A DNA stretch of 64,000 nt from Paenibacillus curdlanolyticus YK9 (GCF_000179615.1 NZ_AEDD01000003.1:124001-188000); one strand, 5' to 3'. Shown: positions 41,547 to 49,550, numbered from the stretch's first letter. Made by a program: numbers and translations. Notes: generated by a model from the sequence alone, not told the origin.

Positions 41547-41882
41547 ATGCCCCACTTGTTATTCCGAGGAATTGCTGCCCAGCAGCTTCGCCCCCTTGCA
41601 CAGCAGCTAGCTGAGCAGCTAGCCGACATCTGCGAATGCGGAACAGACAACTTCACGATGGATTGCCTCCATACGACCGCTGTCTATGGCGGAGCAGGCG
41701 ACCAGTCGTTCCCCTTCGTCGAGGTGGCGTGGTTTGAACGCGGCGATGAGGTGCGCGGTCAAGTAGCGGCAGCTGTCACGCAGCAGCTATCCAGCCTGGG
41801 CCTAACGGACATCGAGGTTGCCTTCCGAACGTACCGCGAGGACAGCTATTACATTGATGGCGTTCCTTGCTCAGCGCTGTAA
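41547..41882 (+). CDS. DUF1904-family protein
   Basis: This 111-residue protein begins MPHLLFRGIAAQQLRPLAQQ and contains CECGTDNFTMDCLHT, FPFVEVAWFERGDEVR and FRTYREDSYYIDG, the landmarks of DUF1904. The family has a tautomerase-like small alpha/beta fold, but no reaction is established. The start at the ATG 41547 has AAAGGAG 13 bases upstream, somewhat long. The frame is open upstream to 41481, but those codons look intergenic, and a TACAAT box lies near 41485. Confidence 0.83.
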   Translation: MPHLLFRGIAAQQLRPLAQQLAEQLADICECGTDNFTMDCLHTTAVYGGAGDQSFPFVEVAWFERGDEVRGQVAAAVTQQLSSLGLTDIEVAFRTYREDSYYIDGVPCSAL

Positions 41883-41896
41883 CACGCATGCTCACC

Positions 41897-41952
41897 AAAA
41901 AAGACGGCCTGCCATCCGCATGAGTCATGCGCCGGCAAGCCGTCTTTTGTTA
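41897..41952. terminator. Bidirectional terminator
   Basis: AAAAGACGGC and GCCGTCTTTT enclose a secondary GCATGAGTCATGC hairpin; it separates the convergent DUF1904 and GNAT genes. Confidence 0.82.
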
Positions 41953-42001
41953 ACTGGACTTTATTTTTTCCAAATGCTGCTGTAGGGGTTGCAATCCGCT
42001 G

Positions 42002-42751
42002 CTACGAGGTTCCCTGCGTCCGATACCAGTAGCGATAAGCGAGCTGAAAGCCCGTTTTCTCATATAGCCGAACCGCTGGCGCGTTGTCGCTCACAACAGC
42101 CAAATAAGCATGCTGAGCGCCGCTAAGCTTCGCCCATTTCAAAATATTCAGCACCAGCTGCTCCCCATAGCCCTGATTGCGGCACGATGGCGAAACCGCA
42201 ATGTCATACAAGCCTGCATATCCCCGCTCCAGCACAGCTGATCCGCATGCAACGTTGCAGTTCTCATCATACAGCGTAAAAAAGCAGGCGGGCAGCATAA
42301 TTCCGTTCAATATTTGTCTCATTATCGCTCCGGAAGCCGGCTCGCTCGCCCCCGACATCTCCAAGTATTGCGCGATCCAGCGATCCGACGGCTTTACGCT
42401 CATTTCAACCGTATACAAGCTCGGCTCCGGCGCATCAGCCAAGTCACGCGTAAGGATCGTGCTTCGCCCCTCCTTGCTGTAGCCATTGCGAGCAAGCTGC
42501 TCGTCTAACGGTAGCCACTCAGACGCATCCGTCATCTTGAAGATCGCAGGCTGCCCCTGCTCAGCATACAATCGCTCGCACACGGCAATCCGCTCCTGCC
42601 AATCCGTTTCGCTGCCAATGCTGTATAACGGATACACCGCATTCGCGCGCTTCGTAAAGCCATCATAAAACCGCGCCACCCACCCGTCAACCATGACAGT
42701 CCGCAGCGCGGGCCATGCATTCATCATAAACTCCTCCACTTTCGCTTGCAC
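42002..42751 (-). CDS. GNAT-family N-acetyltransferase
   Basis: This 249-residue protein has the C-terminal GNAT fold, with acetyl-CoA motif A in YDIAVSPSCRNQGYGEQLVLNILKWA, quoted as SPSCRNQGYGEQL, and motif B in VVSDNAPAVRLYEKTGFQLAYRYWY, quoted as NAPAVRLYEKTGF. The N-terminal half (AWPALRTVMVDGWVARFYDG, TKRANAVYPL) is the conserved partner domain of YobR-like two-domain acetyltransferases. The GTG at 42751 has GAGAGG about 10 bases upstream and precedes the conserved VEEFMMNAWP. Substrate unknown. Confidence 0.87.
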   Translation of the reverse strand: MQAKVEEFMMNAWPALRTVMVDGWVARFYDGFTKRANAVYPLYSIGSETDWQERIAVCERLYAEQGQPAIFKMTDASEWLPLDEQLARNGYSKEGRSTILTRDLADAPEPSLYTVEMSVKPSDRWIAQYLEMSGASEPASGAIMRQILNGIMLPACFFTLYDENCNVACGSAVLERGYAGLYDIAVSPSCRNQGYGEQLVLNILKWAKLSGAQHAYLAVVSDNAPAVRLYEKTGFQLAYRYWYRTQGTS

Positions 42752-42799
42752 GTACCGATCGCCTCTCCCTCGTCTTTTTATAATAAATATACATATAAA

Positions 42800-42813
42800 T
42801 GAATAATTATTCA
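42800..42813. promoter_or_regulatory. Palindrome in the divergent gap
   Basis: TGAATAATTATTCA is a perfect 14-bp palindrome between the divergent GNAT gene and the small basic-protein gene. It may be a regulator site; there is no other evidence. Confidence 0.35.
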
Positions 42814-42907
42814 ATCCATCTAACACACCTCACTTCGCCCACTTGACCTTGCTGCCAAGACATGCTATCGTTCACATTAACCGTTATGTCCAAAGGAGTT
42901 ATTGCAC

Positions 42908-43117
42908 ATGAGCGAACAAAACGAAGCGGTGACACCCGCAGCTGAAGAGCAGCAGCCTAAGAAGCTTTCCCAAGCAGAAGCAGCCAAAGCCCTTCTCGCG
43001 CAGAAGAAGCAAGGCAAAGGCTTCGGACAGCAGCAGCATCAACAAAACGGCGTCGCTGAAATGAAAACGCAAAACAAGAAAAAACCGAATAATCATCGCA
43101 GAAAAATGGGTGTGTAA
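42908..43117 (+). CDS. Small basic, Gln/Lys-rich protein, function unknown
   Basis: This 69-residue hydrophilic protein is acidic at the start (SEQNEAVTPAAEEQQPKK), helical in the middle (LSQAEAAKALLAQKKQ), Gln-rich after that (GFGQQQHQQNG), and strongly basic at the end (KKKPNNHRRKMGV). It is probably disordered. The ribosome site AAAGGAG lies 9 bases before the ATG, and a terminator overlaps the stop codon, so the gene is likely real. The basic tail could bind nucleic acid, but this is speculation. Confidence 0.7.
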   Translation: MSEQNEAVTPAAEEQQPKKLSQAEAAKALLAQKKQGKGFGQQQHQQNGVAEMKTQNKKKPNNHRRKMGV

Positions 43118-43141
43118 GCATTTGCTTCACACCTGTTTTTT
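43108..43141 (+). terminator. Intrinsic terminator overlapping the stop codon
   Basis: GGTGTGTAAGC and GCTTCACACC form a stem that includes the TAA of the small basic-protein gene, followed by a run of eight T after CTG. Confidence 0.82.
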
Positions 43142-43166
43142 TTGTGAGGCTAGCCCAAACTTCCTA

Positions 43167-43208
43167 TTCCCATGTCGAAGTAGGCATGTTATAATGTAAG
43201 CGCTAACA
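43167..43208 (+). promoter_or_regulatory. Promoter overlapped by a consensus cre site
   Basis: TTCCCA (43167-43172) and TATAAT (43190-43195) are 17 bases apart. TGTAAGCGCTAACA (43195-43208) fits the CcpA cre consensus at every defined position and begins on the last base of the -10 box. CcpA bound here would block the promoter. Confidence 0.8.
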
Positions 43209-43241
43209 ATAATATCTTCCAACGAGGGGGCTTGAGGAAGA

Positions 43242-43586
43242 ATGCGTATAGCATCCGAACAGGTTCACAACTTGTATGACTTTGAGGTCGAAAAAGACAT
43301 TCTATTCTTCAAAGTAAATCGGCAAGGGCTTGTCAGCTTTCATGGAGTCAACTATAACTTAAAAAAACCGATGACCCGTGAGCAGCTAGCCAAATTGACG
43401 CAGGAAGGAACCTTCGCTGCAGTAGCATCCAATTGCTATGTCAATCTGCAAAAAGTAATTTCGATGAACGAAGATAGCGTTTGCCTTGGCCGCGATGCTA
43501 CCGAGTACAAAAATCTCCCGTTGTCCAAGCGCCAACTGCAAGGGTTAAAATCTCGGATCGTCGCGACCCACCGCATTTCTTCTTAA
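43242..43586 (+). CDS. Stand-alone LytTR-type DNA-binding protein
   Basis: This 114-residue protein consists of little more than a LytTR domain: an N-terminal strand region (VEKDILFFKVNRQGLVSFHG), AAVASNCYVNLQKVISMNED in place of the usual 'R-C/S-F-I-V-N' recognition strand, and LPLSKRQLQGLKSRI at the end. No receiver or membrane domain is present, so it is not a classical response regulator. It probably binds DNA as a small regulator whose level is set by carbon catabolite control. The ATG follows GAGGAAGA. Confidence 0.82.
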   Translation: MRIASEQVHNLYDFEVEKDILFFKVNRQGLVSFHGVNYNLKKPMTREQLAKLTQEGTFAAVASNCYVNLQKVISMNEDSVCLGRDATEYKNLPLSKRQLQGLKSRIVATHRISS

Positions 43587-43608
43587 TTTAAACGACAGAA
43601 TCAAAAAG

Positions 43609-43647
43609 AAAGAACCGAAGAGCTCGCGCTCCTCGGTTCTTTTTTTG
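43609..43647. terminator. Bidirectional terminator
   Basis: AAAGAACCGAAGAGC and GCTCCTCGGTTCTTT pair, with TTTTTTT on the plus side and A-rich sequence on the other. It separates the convergent LytTR and ferritin genes. Confidence 0.9.
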
Positions 43648-43662
43648 CAGCTGCCTATTTAA

Positions 43663-44169
43663 TTACTCGCCTGCTGGCGGTGTAAACGAACGCGCTGCGA
43701 AGTCAGCGTCCATCATATAGAAGGCATTGCTATCCTTATCGATGCGCTTCAGCTTCTGGATGATGCCATCGAACAACGCTTCCTCTTCCACTTGCTCGTC
43801 GATGAACCATTTCAGGAAGCCGATCGTTGCATGCTCCCGGTCGTTCCATGCGAGGTCCGACAGGTGATAAAACCGCTTCGTGTTAACCTGCTCGTGATGG
43901 TAGCCCGCTTCGAATACTTCAAGCATCGATGCATATTCGTTCTTCGGCGTATCCATGCCAGCGAGCGTCGCGCGTCTGCCGCGGTCGTTGAGGAACTTAT
44001 AGATTTTCATCGCGTGGAAACGTTCTTCCTCTGCTTGCACGATGAAAAAGTTAGCGAATCCATCAAGGCTCTCTGCCGAGCAGTATGCTGCCATGGCGAG
44101 ATAGACGTGAGCGGAGTAAAATTCGAAGTTCATCTGTTCGTTCAACGCTTCAACCAATGTATCGTTCAT
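43663..44169 (-). CDS. Ferritin
   Basis: This 168-residue four-helix-bundle ferritin stores iron in a 24-mer shell. Ferroxidase-site residues appear in LNEQMNFEFYSAHVYLAMA (Glu in the first helix), VQAEEERFHAMKIYKF (E-x2-H) and WFIDEQVEEEALFDGII (late E pair). No haem-binding Met typical of bacterioferritin is evident. The ATG at 44169 has AAGGAG 11 bases upstream; the frame is open 43 codons further, covering promoter sequence. It lies next to a Fur-box gene, consistent with an iron-handling neighbourhood. Confidence 0.93.
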   Translation of the reverse strand: MNDTLVEALNEQMNFEFYSAHVYLAMAAYCSAESLDGFANFFIVQAEEERFHAMKIYKFLNDRGRRATLAGMDTPKNEYASMLEVFEAGYHHEQVNTKRFYHLSDLAWNDREHATIGFLKWFIDEQVEEEALFDGIIQKLKRIDKDSNAFYMMDADFAARSFTPPAGE

Positions 44170-44294
44170 TGCGGGATCGCTCCTTCCAATCATTTCTTGT
44201 CGTTTGCTTGAACTAAGTATAGTATACCCCGCCTGCAATCGACAATGAAAAAAAGGTCCCGCTGACAAAAATTCATAAATGAAGATAACCGTTA

Positions 44295-44519
44295 TCAACC
44301 AATAGCAGCTTGGATTTTCTTCCGCAGCTTCTTAGGCGTGGGGGCAGTTACGATTGTTGACTTGCCGACGAGCGCAAAGCATTCATGCTTGCAAACTCTG
44401 CAGCGGCCAAGACACTCTTCCTTCTTATGCTTCAAATCAGGAAACTCGCTCTTTACCGCTTTATAAACCGGCTTTGCATCGTAGTTTTTCAAATTCTTCG
44501 TGCAATACTTAATTTTCAA
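44295..44519 (-). CDS. DUF1450-family small cysteine protein
   Basis: This roughly 74-residue protein has KIKYCTKNLKNYD, then EECLGRCRVCKHECFALVG with a C-x3-C-x2-C-x3-C spacing, and a basic C-terminus (KKLRKKIQAAIG). It resembles DUF1450/YuzB proteins, which carry thioredoxin-like or metal-binding cysteines; the function is not established. The start is uncertain: TTG 44519 has GGGGTGA close upstream, and ATG 44543 lies eight codons further up without a ribosome site. The promoter contains a near-perfect Fur box, so it should be expressed under iron limitation. Confidence 0.78.
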   Translation of the reverse strand: MKIKYCTKNLKNYDAKPVYKAVKSEFPDLKHKKEECLGRCRVCKHECFALVGKSTIVTAPTPKKLRKKIQAAIG

Positions 44520-44583
44520 CGCCTTCACCCCGCACGCTCGCATTGGATTTGATGTTTCCGTTGAGAACAATTCTCTATTACCA

Positions 44584-44612
44584 ATGATAAGAATTATCAT
44601 TATCGTTGTCAA
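44584..44612 (-). promoter_or_regulatory. Fur-box promoter of the DUF1450 gene
   Basis: TTGACA (44612-44607) and TATCAT (44589-44584) are exactly 17 bases apart on the minus strand. GATAATGATAATTCTTATC (44604-44586) matches the 19-bp Fur consensus at 17 of 19 positions and fills the spacer between the two boxes. The 7-1-7 form TGATAAGAATTATCA matches at 14 of 15. Fur-Fe binding would occlude the promoter. Confidence 0.88.
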
Positions 44613-44751
44613 TACCAATTATGCCAGGTGCGTCCATTTCAATTATGTTCATTGGATTGTCAAACTTCTTCTCTTGTCTTTCCGGAAGGAATTAGGCGGC
44701 AATTTGTCGAATTATGTCATTGCCAACGAGAGAAAGGAGTTTCAACCTCAA

Positions 44752-46467
44752 ATGAAGCAACATGCCCAAACACGCCGTAAATTAGTTAAAGCTACCGCGA
44801 TTGCCGCACTCAGCCTATCCCTATGGTCAGGCGGAATCGCTCCCCAATGGAATCTAACGCCTGCTACCGGGCACAGTTATGCAGCGGCTGCGACGACGAA
44901 TGCGCCATCCTCCGTCGTTCGTCCCAATCAAGTGTACAGCTATTCCGTTCTATCCAGCGATTTAACCAAGCTTGCAGCCCGATATCCCGAGCTCATCAAA
45001 CGATCCAGCATCGGCACAAGCGAATACGGCCGAGAGCTGTATAGCTTCGAGCTTGGTAAAGGTCCAGCAATCATCCTATTAAATGGCTCTCATCACGCGC
45101 GTGAATGGATGACCACGATCTGGCTGATGGCCATGACAGAATATTATGCCAAAGCCTACGAGGAGAATGCCTCCTGGAATGGACTGCGTGTACGCGATTT
45201 GCTTGATCACGTCACGTTCCGCATCGTGCCGATGGTCAATCCCGACGGCGTCACGCTCCAGCAGCAAGGCTTAAGCGCTTTCCCAGCAGCTGACCGCCCT
45301 GCACTCACTCGCATGAACGATGGCAGCACGAATTTCAGCCGATGGAAAGCCAACGGCAAAGGCGTCGATCTGAATCGCCAATATCCGGCCGATTGGTCCC
45401 ACATTTCTAATCCGGCTTCCGCGCCTCATTATATGAACTTCAAAGGGACTGCCCCTTTACAGGCGAAGGAATCGCAAGCAATGGCTAATCTGACCAAAAT
45501 GATTAATCCAGAGCTGGCAATTTCCTATCATACGGCTGGCGAGATCGTCTATTGGAATTTCCATACGCTCGCTTCCAATCTGAACCGCGATCGTGCGATT
45601 GCGACATCCTATGCTGCCATGACGGGCTACCGACTCGTCGCTCCTACAGCTAATCCATCAGGCGGAGGCTTTACCGATTGGTTTATTACCCAATTCCACA
45701 AGCCAGCGCTTACTCCTGAGCTAGGGCGAGCGAACGGCAACAGCCACGTGCCATTATCCGAATGGAATCGCATCTGGGGGCAAAATCGCGACACCGGCTG
45801 GATGTTTGCAGAACGCGCCTATTCCTTATGGATGGGCGGTCAAAAGGCAGCACAAGCAGCAGGAGCGATCCGTTTAACGCGGACGGAGGCCTCATACGCA
45901 TCGCCTGAGCTTCGGGCGAAGCCGCTCGGCTCCATTTTCACTGGAAAGTATACGCAGCTTCGCACGAAAGGCGATTGGGTCGAAATCAAAGTTCCCGGCG
46001 GTTCGCGTTGGATTAACGCCAAATATACGCTAACAGGCCCTTTCGATCCGATAACCGAGCCGACAGTCATTGCAGATCAGGCAATCCCGCTCTTCCAATC
46101 GCCGCTTGACGCTAAGCCGATCCAGAAGACGCTCGCAGCCGGCATCGCTTTGCCTGTCATTGAGAAGTGGAAAACATGGCTCCTCGTCAAAACGCCTTCA
46201 GGCTCCTACTGGGTCAAAGCAAGCTCTGTGCATGCCGTTCCGGCGAAGCCGACCACGCCTGAGCCTGAGACGAAGCCTGAACAACCGACTAATCCAGAAC
46301 CTGCCGGCGAGACACCGGAAACAACGGTTGATCCAAATGCGCCAAGCGAGAATCCTGCAACGACGGCAGATCCTAAAACGCCAACCGAAAATCCTGCAAC
46401 GACGGCAGATCCAAATGCACCGACCGACGCGTCTGGCGCTCCCGCTTCCAATCCAACAAACGAATAA
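44752..46467 (+). CDS. Secreted M14-family zinc carboxypeptidase
   Basis: This 571-residue protein has a twin-Arg-containing signal region (RRKLVKATAIAALSLSLWSGG, quoted as TRRKLVKATAIAALSLSL) and an M14 peptidase domain (about 60-365). Zinc ligands H115 and E118 lie in SHHAREW, the second His in ISYHTAGE, substrate-binding VNPDGVTLQQQG and GVDLNRQYP follow, and the catalytic Glu is in LTPELGRANG. Two SH3-like wall-binding segments (about 400-515) come next, then a Pro/Thr/Glu tail with three repeats of ENPATTADPNAPT type. The fold with SH3-like modules suggests cleavage of wall peptides (gamma-D-glutamyl-diamino acid bonds). The ATG has AAAGGAG 12 bases upstream. Confidence 0.88.
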   Translation: MKQHAQTRRKLVKATAIAALSLSLWSGGIAPQWNLTPATGHSYAAAATTNAPSSVVRPNQVYSYSVLSSDLTKLAARYPELIKRSSIGTSEYGRELYSFELGKGPAIILLNGSHHAREWMTTIWLMAMTEYYAKAYEENASWNGLRVRDLLDHVTFRIVPMVNPDGVTLQQQGLSAFPAADRPALTRMNDGSTNFSRWKANGKGVDLNRQYPADWSHISNPASAPHYMNFKGTAPLQAKESQAMANLTKMINPELAISYHTAGEIVYWNFHTLASNLNRDRAIATSYAAMTGYRLVAPTANPSGGGFTDWFITQFHKPALTPELGRANGNSHVPLSEWNRIWGQNRDTGWMFAERAYSLWMGGQKAAQAAGAIRLTRTEASYASPELRAKPLGSIFTGKYTQLRTKGDWVEIKVPGGSRWINAKYTLTGPFDPITEPTVIADQAIPLFQSPLDAKPIQKTLAAGIALPVIEKWKTWLLVKTPSGSYWVKASSVHAVPAKPTTPEPETKPEQPTNPEPAGETPETTVDPNAPSENPATTADPKTPTENPATTADPNAPTDASGAPASNPTNE

Positions 46468-46481
46468 CTATGCTCCCAAAC

Positions 46482-46513
46482 AATGGCATCTCGTTCGCGA
46501 GATGTCCATTTTT
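46482..46513 (+). terminator. Intrinsic terminator
   Basis: AATGGCATCTCG and CGAGATGTCCATT pair around TTCG and are followed by TTT. It ends the carboxypeptidase gene. Confidence 0.85.
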
Positions 46514-46519
46514 AATTGG

Positions 46520-46547
46520 TTGACAATAAGACAAGTGGTTGTAGAAT
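46520..46547 (+). promoter_or_regulatory. Sigma-A promoter of the ABM gene
   Basis: TTGACA (46520-46525) and TAGAAT (46542-46547) are 16 bases apart, 39 bases before the next start codon. Confidence 0.72.
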
Positions 46548-46585
46548 ACAATTATGTAGATTGTTAAGACGAGGAGCACACACCT

Positions 46586-47314
46586 ATGAGTGCTGAACAA
46601 GTAGTCCCTTGGGCAGATATGGCTGGACTGACGCAACCAGCTATGCACCTAGACGAAGCCGCTGATCAACGGATCAGGCTTCAGCCCTTCCCTGTCGTAT
46701 GGCGGCACGAGCAGAAAGAACAGCTGCAGCATGCAATCGATTCGCTGAACCGCGTATATGAAGAAGGCTTTGCGCATAGCGGCGCCATTTTGCGAGGATT
46801 GAACGGCAAGGATGTCCTCTCCCTTATTCGATTAAGCCCGCAAGCGATAAGCGATGAATCCGGCCTCGGAGCCAACGCGATGCCTAACCGCTATCACATC
46901 GAGCGAATTGACCATAGATCCGGCAGCAACCGTTCTGTGATTGAGCAAGGCTCCAGCCTGTTTCACTACGTTGTCATGTTCAAGCTTACGCCAGGCAAAC
47001 AGAATGAGCTGCTTGCCTCTTTTGATCGCGCAATTGCCCATGTGCGTCAGCAGCCTGGCTACGTTTCAACAAGTTTATTGCTTAGCCACGATGGCCGAAT
47101 GGCCGTTCTAATGGGCCAATTTGAGAGCCGCCAGCAATTTCGGGCAAGCCTGCGTCAAAGGAAGGTAATTGGGGTATTTGCTCATGGGATGTTTCGCCGA
47201 ATAACGGCCTCTTTCCGTGGGGATTGGACGAAGCCGCCCCGTATTCGACTGTATGAGCTAGCGCATGTCGCAGCACCAAGAGCCTTATCCTCCGAGCATA
47301 CAAGTCGTAATTAA
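46586..47314 (+). CDS. Antibiotic biosynthesis monooxygenase (ABM)-domain protein
   Basis: This 242-residue protein appears to have two ABM-type ferredoxin-like halves. The second (about 130-235; LFHYVVMFKLTPGKQNELLA, VRQQPGYVSTSLLLSHDGR, ESRQQFRASLRQRKVIG) is clear. The first (about 35-90; FPVVWRHEQKEQLQHAIDSL) is weaker. ABM domains occur in haem-degrading monooxygenases and quinone oxidases, and also in proteins of unknown role. No Fur box is present in its promoter, so a haem function is not supported. ltaS begins 27 bases after its stop, so both may share the promoter at 46520. Confidence 0.72.
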   Translation: MSAEQVVPWADMAGLTQPAMHLDEAADQRIRLQPFPVVWRHEQKEQLQHAIDSLNRVYEEGFAHSGAILRGLNGKDVLSLIRLSPQAISDESGLGANAMPNRYHIERIDHRSGSNRSVIEQGSSLFHYVVMFKLTPGKQNELLASFDRAIAHVRQQPGYVSTSLLLSHDGRMAVLMGQFESRQQFRASLRQRKVIGVFAHGMFRRITASFRGDWTKPPRIRLYELAHVAAPRALSSEHTSRN

Positions 47315-47341
47315 CAGCAACTGAAAAGGAGTGCGAAAGGT

Positions 47342-49192
47342 TTGCCACTAATCGCAAGATTACTCAACCGACGATTCTTATACTTCACTGTCCTCTTATT
47401 GATTAAAGGCGCTTTAGCCTGGTTTGTCGTATTCGACGAAGGCCCTTCCGCTATGACGCTCGTAACGGAAATCCCCTTCTTCTGGGCGATTTTCTGCCTG
47501 ATCGAATGGCTCGCAACCAAACGAAAAATTTTATATTACATGATTGCGAATTTATTATTTTCGCTGCTTTATTTTACCGTCCTTATGTATTACAAATATT
47601 ACGGCATTATCGTGACGTATCACGCCATCAGCCAAGCCGATAAAGTGACAAAAGTGGGAAACAGTACGTACTCACTGCTGGACCCATATTACTTGCTTAT
47701 TTTCTTGGATATTATCGTGATTGCCGTATTAGTATGGCGCCCACGCGCCAAGTCGATACGACAGGCTGCCATCATGAAGCCGATCAACAAACCTATTATT
47801 TCAATTGTTTTTGGCATTTCCGTTATTCTGTGCTTGTTCAATATATGGCCTAACCGCGCCAGCATGAACGAGAACAAGCAAGCCGAAGAGATGGGCATCC
47901 TGAACTATGAGGTTTACACGATTTTCGCTGATAGCACGGAAGATGAAGAAATTATCGACAAAAGCGAAATTACGCAGCAAGCGATCGACTCGATCAAAGC
48001 GCTGCAATCGCCTGAATCGCCGCGTTATTATGGCACTGCCAAGGGCAAGAATATAATCGTTCTGCAAATGGAGTCATTCCAAGACTTCCTCATCGGGCTG
48101 AAAATCGACGGCAAAGAAGTAACGCCGAACATGAACAAGCTTGCGGCCGAGAACGTTCATTTTAACAACTTCTTCACGATGGTCGGACAAGGCACAACGT
48201 CAGATGCCGAATATGTCGTGAATACGTCGCTGTACGTACCAAAGCATGAAGCCGCAACGGAGCATTACGTCGATAAAGCACTCCCGAGCATGCCGAAGCT
48301 TCTGCACGCTAACGGTTATACGACTGCAACGTTCCATACCAACAAGGTCGAATTCTGGAACCGTACGGAGCTGTATAAATCGCTTGGCTGGGATCATTAT
48401 TATGACCAAGCGTTCTTCGGTGACGAAGATCATGTCGCGTTCGGCGCATCGGATGAGGTGCTCTATGCGAAAACAGCGAAGCAATTGGAAAAAATGGACC
48501 AAGCGGATCAGCCATTTTACGCTCAAGTCATCTCCATGAGCTCCCATCATCCCTTCGACATTCCCGAATCGAAGGTGAAAATGGCGCTTCCGAAAGCATT
48601 CGACGACACGCTCGTCGGCAATTACATCAAGGCGCAAAATTACGCCGACTATGCGCTTGGCCAGTTTATTGAAGAGCTGAAAGCAAGCGGCGTCTGGGAC
48701 AACAGCATCGTGCTATTTTATGGCGACCATCAGGGACTGTCGCTCTATTCGCTCGACCGCAAGGAGAAACAATTGCTGCAGGATATGATTGGACACGAAT
48801 ATGGCTATTCGGATATGTTCAACGTCCCGCTCGTCATTCATGCGAAAGGCGTTGAATCGCCAGCTCTTATCGAGCGCACGGGCGGAGAAATCGATATTAT
48901 GCCGACCATTGCCAACCTAGTAGGCGTTTCAATGGAACACCAGATTCACTTCGGCCAGGATATTCTGAACGAGACATCGAACCTGCTGCCGATGCGGCAC
49001 TTCCTGCCGACAGGCTCCGTCATTACAGACAATCATATTTTCCTGACGGGCAACGCTTATGCAGACGGCTCCAACTACTCTTTGCAGGACAACGCGATTA
49101 CCTCCTTCGGCACGACCGAAGAGCAATACGCGCGCGGCATGGAGCTGCTGAAGCTTTCTGACAGTTACGTGAAACAGCTGCCGGATAAATAA
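47342..49192 (+). CDS. ltaS: Lipoteichoic acid synthase (LtaS-type sulfatase-fold protein)
   Basis: This 616-residue protein has five N-terminal membrane segments (about 12-170) and an extracellular sulfatase-fold domain. It polymerises glycerol phosphate from phosphatidylglycerol onto a lipid anchor outside the cell. Catalytic landmarks are E244 in LQMESFQ, T286 in GQGTTSDAEY (the nucleophile Thr), the Trp/Arg region VEFWNRTELYKSLGW, and the metal pair in FYGDHQG. In most LtaS the nucleophile block reads GQGKTSD; here it is GQGTTSD. The TTG start has AAAGGAG 9 bases upstream. Bacteria of this group usually have several LtaS paralogues. Confidence 0.9.
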   Translation: MPLIARLLNRRFLYFTVLLLIKGALAWFVVFDEGPSAMTLVTEIPFFWAIFCLIEWLATKRKILYYMIANLLFSLLYFTVLMYYKYYGIIVTYHAISQADKVTKVGNSTYSLLDPYYLLIFLDIIVIAVLVWRPRAKSIRQAAIMKPINKPIISIVFGISVILCLFNIWPNRASMNENKQAEEMGILNYEVYTIFADSTEDEEIIDKSEITQQAIDSIKALQSPESPRYYGTAKGKNIIVLQMESFQDFLIGLKIDGKEVTPNMNKLAAENVHFNNFFTMVGQGTTSDAEYVVNTSLYVPKHEAATEHYVDKALPSMPKLLHANGYTTATFHTNKVEFWNRTELYKSLGWDHYYDQAFFGDEDHVAFGASDEVLYAKTAKQLEKMDQADQPFYAQVISMSSHHPFDIPESKVKMALPKAFDDTLVGNYIKAQNYADYALGQFIEELKASGVWDNSIVLFYGDHQGLSLYSLDRKEKQLLQDMIGHEYGYSDMFNVPLVIHAKGVESPALIERTGGEIDIMPTIANLVGVSMEHQIHFGQDILNETSNLLPMRHFLPTGSVITDNHIFLTGNAYADGSNYSLQDNAITSFGTTEEQYARGMELLKLSDSYVKQLPDK

Positions 49193-49212
49193 GGCATCCT
49201 AACGTTAAGCAG

Positions 49213-49256
49213 TAAAAAGGCGCCCCCCGCTATGGCCCGCTACGGGGCGTCTTTTT
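49213..49256 (+). terminator. Intrinsic terminator
   Basis: AAAAAGGCGCCCC and GGGGCGTCTTTTT pair around a GC-rich inner loop. It ends ltaS and directly precedes array no. 3. Confidence 0.85.
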
Positions 49257-49262
49257 GCTTAC

Positions 49263-49550
49263 ATGGAGTGCAAATAGCGAAGGGGTTTATTCCCTATTCG
49301 CACTCCAGCGCGCTAGGCGACTGAATAGCGAAGATTTTTATTCCCTATTCGCACTCCAGCGCGCTAGGCGACTGAATAGCGCAGGGGGTTATTCCCTATT
49401 CGCACTCCGGCGCGCTAGGCGACTGAATAGCGAAGATTTTTATTCCCTATCAGTGCTCCGGCGCGCTAGAAGACTGGATAGCGAAGGTTTTTATTCCCTA
49501 TCGGCGCTCCGGCGCGCTAGACGACTGAATAGCGAAGATTTTCTGCGGCT
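49263..49550. repeat. 51-bp tandem array no. 3 (6 units)
   Basis: The AATAG half of the palindrome GAATAG-C-GAA-N8-TTC-C-CTATTC starts at 49273, 49324, 49375, 49426, 49477 and 49528, always exactly 51 bases apart. Units also contain GCACTCCAGCGCGCTAG-type sequence and TTCCCTATTCGCAC, the core shared with arrays 1 and 2. The array lies between convergent ltaS and ctpA genes. No ribosome site accompanies the open frames. Confidence 0.94.

Noticed and set aside
46586-47314. Haem-degrading monooxygenase of an iron cluster with ferritin
   Set aside because: The ABM domain alone does not show haem activity, and its promoter lacks a Fur box.
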